From Candidatus Nomurabacteria bacterium RIFCSPLOWO2_02_FULL_42_17 (GTDB taxonomy: Bacteria > Patescibacteriota > Minisyncoccia > Phycocordibacterales > MFVN01): a stretch of 10,812 nucleotides of DNA. Below the pieces are notes generated by a model. The model was not told the DNA's origin. It made no database searches and was given only the letters and a program-made list of their open reading frames with translations. The translations under genes and the position numbers were made by a program. Position 1 is the stretch's first letter. Each line of letters begins with the position of its first letter. The stretch spans positions 1 through 10,812 of the forward strand of contig MFVN01000045.1 in NCBI GenBank assembly GCA_001786095.1, given 5' to 3'. Below, piece by piece: positions 1 to 5,227 of the stretch.

Positions 1-9
1 GGTCCTGCC

Positions 10-21
10 TTGATAAATCAA
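10..21. repeat. Short inverted repeat upstream of the transposase
   Basis: TTGAT and ATCAA arms are separated by AA. CCTTGATAAA at 8-17 recurs exactly at 55-64, so this looks like a degenerate outlying copy of the half-site that builds the larger palindrome next to the transposase promoter. It could be an extra binding site or chance in AT-rich DNA. Apart from this, 1-36 holds nothing I can identify. Confidence 0.35.
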
Positions 22-36
22 AAACCCACATCGCCA

Positions 37-62
37 CTTGATATCAAGGTTAAACCTTGATA
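37..62. repeat. Overlapping palindromes covering the transposase promoter
   Basis: Two perfect palindromes overlap. CTTGATATCAAG lies at 37-48. TATCAAGGTT (42-51) and AACCTTGATA (53-62) form a 10-bp inverted repeat around the single base 52. Three half-sites of type ATCAAGGTT therefore alternate in orientation. They run from the -35 box through the spacer to the start of the -10 box of the transposase promoter. This position suits an operator bound by a dimer, or a REP-like element recognised by the transposase. A near copy is present inside the gene at 229-246. Function is inferred. Confidence 0.7.
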
Positions 63-66
63 AAAT
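38..66 (+). promoter_or_regulatory. Transposase promoter, -35 plus extended -10, leaderless
   Basis: TTGATA at 38-43 matches five of six bases of the -35 consensus. After exactly 17 bp comes TAAAAT at 61-66, preceded by TGA (58-60), an extended -10. The hexamer ends 6 nt before the ATG at 73, so transcription should begin at or next to the start codon. There is no Shine-Dalgarno sequence. A palindrome fills the space between the boxes, so the promoter could be repressed by whatever binds it. Confidence 0.65.
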
Positions 67-72
67 TAAATA

Positions 73-741
73 ATGGCGAGAAGGATTCAATTTGCAGAGG
101 GTGAATATTATCATGTGTACAATCGCGGTACAGAAAAGCGTAAGATTTTTATGGATGAAAAAGATTACGAGCGTTTTATCCGGCTCCTGTATGGCGCTAA
201 TAGCCACACATCCATTCACTTGAGTAATTATCAAGGTTCAACCTTGCTGGAAATACCGCGCGGGGAACCGTTGGTGGATATAGGCGCGTGGTGTCTGATA
301 CCCAATCATTTTCATCTGCTTTTAAAAGAAAGGTGTATAAACGGTCTTTCGAGATTTTTACAAAAATTACTTACTGGTTACACAATGTATTTCAATGCAA
401 AATATAACCGAAAAGGCGTTTTATTTGAGAGCTCTTTTCAAGCCCAGCATCTAGACACTGATAATTACTTGAAATATCAGTATACTTATATTCATTTGAA
501 TCCCATTAGCCTTGTTGAGGCGAATTGGAAAGATAAGAAAATTAGTGATTTGAAAAAAACGAGGGAGTTTTTATTTTTATACCCTTATTCCAGCTTCCAT
601 GATTATTTAGGAACGCTTCGGGCGGAAGGCATGATTCTTAACCGCGAGGCCTTTCCTGAATATTTCAGAACTTTTATTGATTTCAAAAACATGGTTGACG
701 AATGGATGAGTTTTTCTAAAAAGGCACCCAATCTGCTATAA
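73..741 (+). CDS. REP-associated tyrosine transposase (RAYT / Y1 HUH family)
   Basis: Single-strand DNA transposase of the Y1/HUH superfamily, 222 aa, of the kind often called transposase IS200-like or TnpA_REP. Visible marks are YYHVYNRG at residues 12-19, the metal-binding His pair in PNHFHLLL (H79, H81), candidate catalytic tyrosines in GYTMYFN (Y103 or Y106), and YIHLNP at 139-144. The length is usual for the family. In this family the His pair holds a metal ion and the tyrosine attacks single-stranded DNA at a hairpin element. No partner gene (tnpB) and no flanking ends are visible, so it is probably a domesticated or stand-alone RAYT, not a complete insertion sequence. The start at 73 is supported by the -10 box 6 nt upstream. 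The stop codon lies inside the pilB -10 box. Part of the coding sequence (229-246) copies the promoter palindrome and encodes YQGSTL. Confidence 0.88.
   Translation: MARRIQFAEGEYYHVYNRGTEKRKIFMDEKDYERFIRLLYGANSHTSIHLSNYQGSTLLEIPRGEPLVDIGAWCLIPNHFHLLLKERCINGLSRFLQKLLTGYTMYFNAKYNRKGVLFESSFQAQHLDTDNYLKYQYTYIHLNPISLVEANWKDKKISDLKKTREFLFLYPYSSFHDYLGTLRAEGMILNREAFPEYFRTFIDFKNMVDEWMSFSKKAPNLL
229..246. repeat. In-gene copy of the promoter palindrome
   Basis: TATCAAGGTT (229-238), one base, then AACCTTG (240-246). Seventeen of 18 bases match the promoter copy at 42-59; only the central base differs, and the last three bases of the right arm are lost. It is read in frame as residues Y53-L58 of the transposase, in a segment just before the strand carrying the catalytic histidines. 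It may be a second binding site for the enzyme on its own gene. Confidence 0.7.
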
Positions 742-742
742 T
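734..742 (+). promoter_or_regulatory. Extended -10 promoter of the pil operon, leaderless
   Basis: TGC followed by a perfect TATAAT (737-742) forms an extended -10 box. It ends 7 nt before the ATG of pilB and overlaps the transposase stop codon (739-741). At the expected distance upstream there is only a poor -35 (TTCTAA at 714-719), which suits an extended -10 promoter. There is no Shine-Dalgarno sequence, so pilB mRNA is probably leaderless. Confidence 0.65.
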
Positions 743-749
743 TAACTAA

Positions 750-2504
750 ATGCAGATTCCTCAAGACCAACTTAAAAGGGCGTTGGATAAATCGGGACTT
801 ATTGGGCGTGACACTTTAGCTGAAATCGAAGAAATAGCTGTTGAAAAAAAACAAAAACTTTCCGATGTTTTACTTTCATCCGGAAAAATATCCGAACCTG
901 ATTTAAGGCGTTTGGAAGCGCAAGTGCTGGGCATACCTTTCGTTTCTTTAGCAGGAGCGGGCGAAAAAATTGATTTCGCGACACTCTCAATCATATCCGA
1001 ACCTATCGCCCGCAACCACAGCATTATTGCTTATAAAAAAACCGACCAAGGACTAGAAGTCGCCATGATGGACTTTGACGATCTGCCAACTATAGATTTT
1101 ATAAGAAAAAAAACCGGTTTAAAAATTCTCCCGCGCTTAACCGACACGCTTTCTATCAAAACCGCCTTGGCGCAGTATAAAAAAAACTTAAAGGCCGAGT
1201 TTGATGAAATAATCCAACGCGAGTCTATTTCTATAAAAAAATTAGAAGATGATGAAACCGGAGCTTCGAAAAAAGAACTAAAAAAAATGGCGGAAGATTT
1301 ACCTATTGTAAGAGTGGTTGACACCTTAATTTCACACGCTGTTTTACAGGGTGCTTCGGATATACATATTGAGCCGTTGGAAAATTCAATAATCGTGCGT
1401 TATCGCATAGACGGCATTTTGCGCGATGCCATGACTTTACCGAAAAATACCGCCCAAGGAATACTGGCGCGCATTAAGGTGCTTGCTAATTTAAAACTTG
1501 ATGAAAAACGTTTACCGCAGGATGGACGTTTCAAAATATCTAATGAGGGAGAAAATATTTCTTTTCGCGTTTCCACGCTTCCGACATATTTTGGCGAAAA
1601 AGCCGTACTGCGCATATTGCGCGAAAATGTCCGAGGTTTCACTTTAGAAAGTTTAGGTTTTCATGGCGAGGGGCTGGAGCGTATACACATGGCCTTGCGC
1701 CAGAAATCCGGCATCATATTGGCCACTGGCCCGACCGGTTGTGGAAAAACCACGACGCTTTACACTATTTTAGATATGCTTAATACGCCAGACGTGAATA
1801 TTTCCACAGTTGAAGATCCGGTGGAATATCAAATGAATCGCATAAACCAAACGCAAGTTAAACCGGAGATCGGATTAACTTTCGCCAATGGATTGCGTTC
1901 GTTAGTGCGTCAGGATCCGGATATACTTATGGTAGGTGAAATACGCGACGGGGAAACTGCTGGACTGGCTATAAATGCTGCGCTGACGGGGCATTTGGTG
2001 CTTTCGACTGTGCATACAAATTCCGCCGCCTCAGCCGTTCCGCGTCTTGTGGATATGGGCGTGGAACCATTTCTTATGGTTTCTACTGTTAAAACAATAA
2101 TTGCCCAGCGATTAGTGCGCAAGCTGTGTACCGTTCGTGAAAAATATTTTATGGGAGATCTTGAATTAAAAAATCTAGCAAAACTTATTGATTTAGACAG
2201 ACTGCTAGAAGTTTTACAGCAGGAAAAAGTTATCGGACCCAAAGATAATTGGAAAACAATACCTTTCTTTCGCGCCAAGAAAAGTGACGAATGCGAAGAC
2301 GGATATTCCGGACGCGTAGGTATTCACGAAGTATTACAGATGACTTCCACTTTACGGGATATGGTTTTGGCCGGTAAACCGCATTCTGAAATCGAAAAAC
2401 AGGCCAAAAGTGAGGGTATGCTTACTATGATTGAAGATGGAATTTTTAAAGCCGTGCTTGGTATAACCTCGATTGAGGAAGTGCTGCGCGTGGTTTCAGA
2501 ATAA
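750..2504 (+). CDS. pilB: Type IV pilus / type II secretion assembly ATPase PilB (GspE family)
   Basis: Cytoplasmic hexameric ATPase that powers pilin polymerisation, 584 aa, full length. An N-terminal MshEN-like domain spans about residues 5-145. The secretion ATPase core follows: SDIHIEP at 203-209, Walker A GPTGCGKT 327-334, Asp box STVEDPVEY 352-360, Walker B DILMVGEIRD 391-400 with catalytic E397, and His box GHLVLSTVHT 414-423. The zinc-binding module normally carries two CxxC pairs; here only C460 (KLCTVRE) and C515 (DECED) remain, before the conserved GYSGRVGIHEVL. It is the first gene of the pil operon, with a leaderless-type promoter, and its stop overlaps the pilC start by one base. 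The retraction ATPase PilT lacks this N-terminal extension, so extension (PilB/GspE) is the better call. PilB versus GspE cannot be settled from this sequence alone. Confidence 0.95.
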   Translation: MQIPQDQLKRALDKSGLIGRDTLAEIEEIAVEKKQKLSDVLLSSGKISEPDLRRLEAQVLGIPFVSLAGAGEKIDFATLSIISEPIARNHSIIAYKKTDQGLEVAMMDFDDLPTIDFIRKKTGLKILPRLTDTLSIKTALAQYKKNLKAEFDEIIQRESISIKKLEDDETGASKKELKKMAEDLPIVRVVDTLISHAVLQGASDIHIEPLENSIIVRYRIDGILRDAMTLPKNTAQGILARIKVLANLKLDEKRLPQDGRFKISNEGENISFRVSTLPTYFGEKAVLRILRENVRGFTLESLGFHGEGLERIHMALRQKSGIILATGPTGCGKTTTLYTILDMLNTPDVNISTVEDPVEYQMNRINQTQVKPEIGLTFANGLRSLVRQDPDILMVGEIRDGETAGLAINAALTGHLVLSTVHTNSAASAVPRLVDMGVEPFLMVSTVKTIIAQRLVRKLCTVREKYFMGDLELKNLAKLIDLDRLLEVLQQEKVIGPKDNWKTIPFFRAKKSDECEDGYSGRVGIHEVLQMTSTLRDMVLAGKPHSEIEKQAKSEGMLTMIEDGIFKAVLGITSIEEVLRVVSE

Positions 2505-3727
2505 TGCAATTTTCTTATACGGCAACGAATAAGGCGGGTGAAATGATAAAAGGCGTTCTGGACGCGCCGGATAAACTTTTTGCGGCGCGTCTATTGCGTC
2601 ATGATAATTATTTACCGGTTACAATCATACCCGTTGGCGTGACTGCGACTTCATTTACTAATGTTGCGCATATGAATTTAAAAATTTTTCAAGGTGTATC
2701 GCTTAGGGAAAAAGTGCTTTTTGCAAAAAATCTTTCAGGCATGCTTACTGCCGGACTTTCGCTTGTTCGCGCGCTGACTGTTTTTGAACGTCAAACCTCA
2801 AATCTTTTTTTAAAGGAAACAATAATTAAGCTCTCGCAGGATATTAGCCACGGTGAATCACTCTCTTCTGGTTTAGCAAAATTTCCGCGTATATTTTCCG
2901 CGCTCTTTGTTTCTATGGTGCGCGCCGGCGAAGAATCTGGCACTTTAGCCACGTCTTTACATGAGATATCTATACATTTAGAACGTTCATACATTTTAGG
3001 TCGCAAGGTTCGCGGCGCCATGACTTATCCTATTTTAGTTATAACAGCTATGTTTAGCATCGGTATTCTAATGTTTATTTATGTGGTTCCAACTCTCACG
3101 CAGGTTTTTCAGGATTTAAACGCGGAATTGCCTTGGAGCACGCAAGTTATAATATCCGTAAGTAATTTTTTGAAATTTCATTTTTTGATTTTTCTGGGTA
3201 TTTTAATCGCTGTTGGTTTGAGTTTTTTTTATCTCTTTCGATTAAAGATTACTCAAAATATATTGGATAGTTTTATTTTACGTTTGCCGGTTATCGGTGG
3301 AATAGCGAGGGATGTCAATTCGGCGCGCACCGGGCGCACGCTTTCCACTTTGATAACCGCCGGCGTTTCCATTACTCAAGCGTTGGCCGTTACCCGCGAT
3401 GTTGTTCAAAACGCGCGCTATAAAAAAGTTTTAGAGGAAGCGGCGCGCGTTGTGGAGAAGGGTCAGTCGCTTTCTTCGATTTTAAAGCAGAACAACCGGT
3501 TGTATCCGGAAATGGTCGGGGAAATGGTCGAGGTCGGGGAAGAAACAGGCAATCTTTCCAAAATGCTTTCCGAAGTTGCCGATTTTTATGAAGCTGAAGT
3601 GGACGCCAAAACTAAAAACTTATCAACCATAATTGAACCGATACTTATGATTGTAATTGGGGCGGCCGTCGGATTTTTTGCCGTGTCTATGCTGTCGCCG
3701 ATGTATTCGGTTTTGCAAAATTTATGA
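2504..3727 (+). CDS. pilC: Inner-membrane platform protein PilC (GspF family)
   Basis: Polytopic membrane platform that couples the PilB ATPase to the growing pilus, 407 aa, the usual length. It has the two T2SSF repeats of the family, starting near residue 68 (LREKVLFAKNLSGMLTAG) and near 272 (NSARTGRTLSTLITAG). Each carries the Gly-Glu signature: GEESGTL at 142-148 and GEETGNL at 345-351. Predicted membrane segments are about 174-199, 222-246 and 376-398. The ATG overlaps the pilB stop as TAATG, and no ribosome binding site is visible, so translation is probably coupled to pilB. The stop overlaps the next ATG as ATGA. Codon use matches pilB, with many CGC arginine codons. Confidence 0.95.
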   Translation: MQFSYTATNKAGEMIKGVLDAPDKLFAARLLRHDNYLPVTIIPVGVTATSFTNVAHMNLKIFQGVSLREKVLFAKNLSGMLTAGLSLVRALTVFERQTSNLFLKETIIKLSQDISHGESLSSGLAKFPRIFSALFVSMVRAGEESGTLATSLHEISIHLERSYILGRKVRGAMTYPILVITAMFSIGILMFIYVVPTLTQVFQDLNAELPWSTQVIISVSNFLKFHFLIFLGILIAVGLSFFYLFRLKITQNILDSFILRLPVIGGIARDVNSARTGRTLSTLITAGVSITQALAVTRDVVQNARYKKVLEEAARVVEKGQSLSSILKQNNRLYPEMVGEMVEVGEETGNLSKMLSEVADFYEAEVDAKTKNLSTIIEPILMIVIGAAVGFFAVSMLSPMYSVLQNL

Positions 3728-4179
3728 AATCAGGATTGAGTTTAATAGAAGTTTTGGTCGTCTTGGCGATTATTGGTATTTTATCGGCGGTTGTTTTCGG
3801 AAATTTCGGAACATACCGCGCCAACCAAGCGCTTCAAAATTCCGGCGAGGGAGTGTTGTCTTTTTTGAATAGCGCCCGTTCGCGCACCCTTTTTTCCGAA
3901 GATTCTTCACAGTATGGAGTGCATTTAGAACAATCAAAAACCGTGCTTTTTAAGGGCGTGACTTATTCGGCGGGCGCGAATGATAATCGAGAATTTATAC
4001 TTGATCCGTCTATTGAAATTGTTTCCGTGAATCTGGCCGGCGGGGGAGATAACATTGTTTTTGAGCGCCTTTCTGGCGCTACCGATCAGGACGGAACTTT
4101 CGTATTGCGCGTGAAAACCGATTTTTCCAAACAAAAAACTTTCACGATTGAAAAAACCGGAATTGTAAGCGTAAATTAA
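3724..4179 (+). CDS. Pseudopilin, GspH/FimT-like
   Basis: Minor pilin or pseudopilin of 151 aa with a very short leader. The type III signal is MKSG, cleaved after G4, followed by LSLIE with Glu at mature position 5 (E9) and a hydrophobic helix to about residue 28. The helix continues as a coiled stretch (RANQALQNSGEGVLSFLNSARSRT), then a beta-rich globular domain. The NSARSRT stretch after the helix and the gene position right after pilC suit the GspH/FimT group. It should be processed by a prepilin peptidase, which is not in this window. The ATG overlaps the pilC stop by 4 nt (ATGA), so translation is likely coupled. The subtype is inferred from position and general form. Confidence 0.8.
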   Translation: MKSGLSLIEVLVVLAIIGILSAVVFGNFGTYRANQALQNSGEGVLSFLNSARSRTLFSEDSSQYGVHLEQSKTVLFKGVTYSAGANDNREFILDPSIEIVSVNLAGGGDNIVFERLSGATDQDGTFVLRVKTDFSKQKTFTIEKTGIVSVN

Positions 4180-4180
4180 T

Positions 4181-4672
4181 ATGTTTTTATATTCTAAACC
4201 ACATATCTCCGGTTCTCTCCGTCGCGGTTTTAGTCTGGTGGAAGTGTTGGTGGCCGTAACAATTATCACTATCGCGTTCATTGCCGTCCTCTCATCTTCA
4301 ACTCGCGGTGTCGTGCTCGCGCGACTGGCGTTGGAAGAAACCCAAGTATCTTTTCTTTTAGAAGAAGGAGCCGAGGCTGTGAAATTCGCGCGTGATTTGA
4401 ATTGGAGCAATATATCCGCGCTAACTTTAAGCGCTGACTATCATCCGGAATGGGGCGCGAACGGTTGGACGATTGTGTCTGGTTCAGGGGTGTCCGGTGA
4501 ATTTACGCGCAAAATACAATTTACTTCGGCCTATCGAGATTCTTATGACGATCTGGCTTCGTCCGGCACAGTCGATTCCGGAACGCGCAAAGTGACAGTT
4601 TCAGTTGCTTGGTTTAATGGCGTTGCCACCGTGACAAAAAATTTAGAGTTTTATATAACTGATATTTTTTGA
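4181..4672 (+). CDS. Pseudopilin, PilV/GspI-like
   Basis: Minor pseudopilin of 163 aa. The prepilin site is RRG (G16) followed by FSLVEVLVAVTIITIAFIAVL, with Glu at mature position 5 (E21). The following segment (LALEETQVSFLLEEGAEAVKFARDLNW) resembles PilV/GspI-type proteins, in which the helix is followed by an alternating acidic segment. A small beta-rich domain ends in ATVTKNLEFYITDIF. The gene starts one base after the previous stop, without a ribosome binding site. In the operon it holds the place that GspI has in H-I-J-K clusters. The I-type assignment is inferred from gene order and is less certain than the pilin call itself. Confidence 0.8.
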   Translation: MFLYSKPHISGSLRRGFSLVEVLVAVTIITIAFIAVLSSSTRGVVLARLALEETQVSFLLEEGAEAVKFARDLNWSNISALTLSADYHPEWGANGWTIVSGSGVSGEFTRKIQFTSAYRDSYDDLASSGTVDSGTRKVTVSVAWFNGVATVTKNLEFYITDIF

Positions 4673-5223
4673 ATAATATGCCATCACATTCCAAATTTTA
4701 TATTCTGAATTCTGTCCACAATTCTTCACGGCGAGGTTTTACTTTAGTGGAAACTTTGGTTTATCTTATTATTTTCGCGATACTCTCGGTCACTATCGTA
4801 AATGTTCTTGTTACGACCATGCGTTCTTTTGCGGAAGCGCGAACTTCACGCGCGCTGGCGTTATCGGGTATTGTGTTGGAGCGCGCCGCGCGCGAGACGC
4901 GCGCGGCGCTAAGCATAGATACGGCTGGTAGTATTTTAGATAGCCATCCCGGGAAACTAAAACTTAATTCCACAGATGATTCAGGAAATCCGAAAACTTT
5001 GGAATTTTATTTGGAATCCGGCGTGGTTAAGCTTAAGGAAGATAGCGTTGTCTCCGGCGCGCTCACGTCGTCTTATTTGGAAATTACTAATTTAGTTTTC
5101 CGTAGCGCGTCTTCGTCCCATGGCGCCGTGGTAAAAATGGAACTTTCGGCGCGCGACCAACGCGACCGTTATGCCCGGGTGAAAAACTTCAACACTTCGG
5201 TCGTATTAAGAGGGGGGTATTAA
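4669..5223 (+). CDS. Pseudopilin, GspJ/PilW-like
   Basis: Minor pseudopilin of up to 184 aa. The prepilin site is SRRG (G23) followed by FTLVETLVYLIIFAILSVTIVNVL, with Glu at mature position 5 (E28). The segment FAEARTSRALALSGIVLERAARETRAA and the later strand-rich region fit GspJ/PilW proteins. Two starts are possible. A TTG at 4669 overlaps the preceding TGA stop (TTGA) and gives MNNMPSH. An ATG at 4678, three codons later, is equally good for the protein. Neither has a ribosome binding site, and the mature protein is the same. The gene contains a 12-bp GC-only hairpin at 4883-4909. It takes the J place in the H-I-J-K order. Confidence 0.8.
   Translation: MNNMPSHSKFYILNSVHNSSRRGFTLVETLVYLIIFAILSVTIVNVLVTTMRSFAEARTSRALALSGIVLERAARETRAALSIDTAGSILDSHPGKLKLNSTDDSGNPKTLEFYLESGVVKLKEDSVVSGALTSSYLEITNLVFRSASSSHGAVVKMELSARDQRDRYARVKNFNTSVVLRGGY
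4883..4909. repeat. GC-only 12-bp perfect hairpin inside the GspJ-like gene
   Basis: GCGCCGCGCGCG (4883-4894) pairs with CGCGCGCGGCGC (4898-4909) around the loop AGA. It is 27 nt long and in frame, encoding part of LERAARETRAAL. There is no following T tract, so it is not a classic terminator. It resembles in form (GC arms, three-base loop) the hairpin in tpiA. Confidence 0.75.
5210..5217 (+). promoter_or_regulatory. Possible ribosome binding site, GAGGGGGG
   Basis: A purine-rich tract ends 10 nt before the ATG at 5228. It is the only Shine-Dalgarno-like sequence near a start in this window. It encodes the last residues of the preceding pseudopilin, so its G richness could be coding in origin. 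It would help the K-like gene, which begins 4 nt after the previous stop. Confidence 0.35.
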
Positions 5224-5227
5224 TTAT

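Noticed and set aside
695..700. TTGACG as -35 of the pilB promoter
   Set aside because: It is 36 nt from the TATAAT box, twice the usual spacing. The extended -10 explains the promoter better.
1..741. Complete IS200/IS605-type insertion sequence
   Set aside because: No tnpB, no matching left and right end hairpins and no target site were seen. The protein has RAYT features and directly abuts the pil promoter.
3657..3872. Plus-strand 71-codon frame across the pilC/pseudopilin junction
   Set aside because: It overlaps both genes in another frame. The translation has no family signature, while both overlapped frames are conserved pilus proteins.
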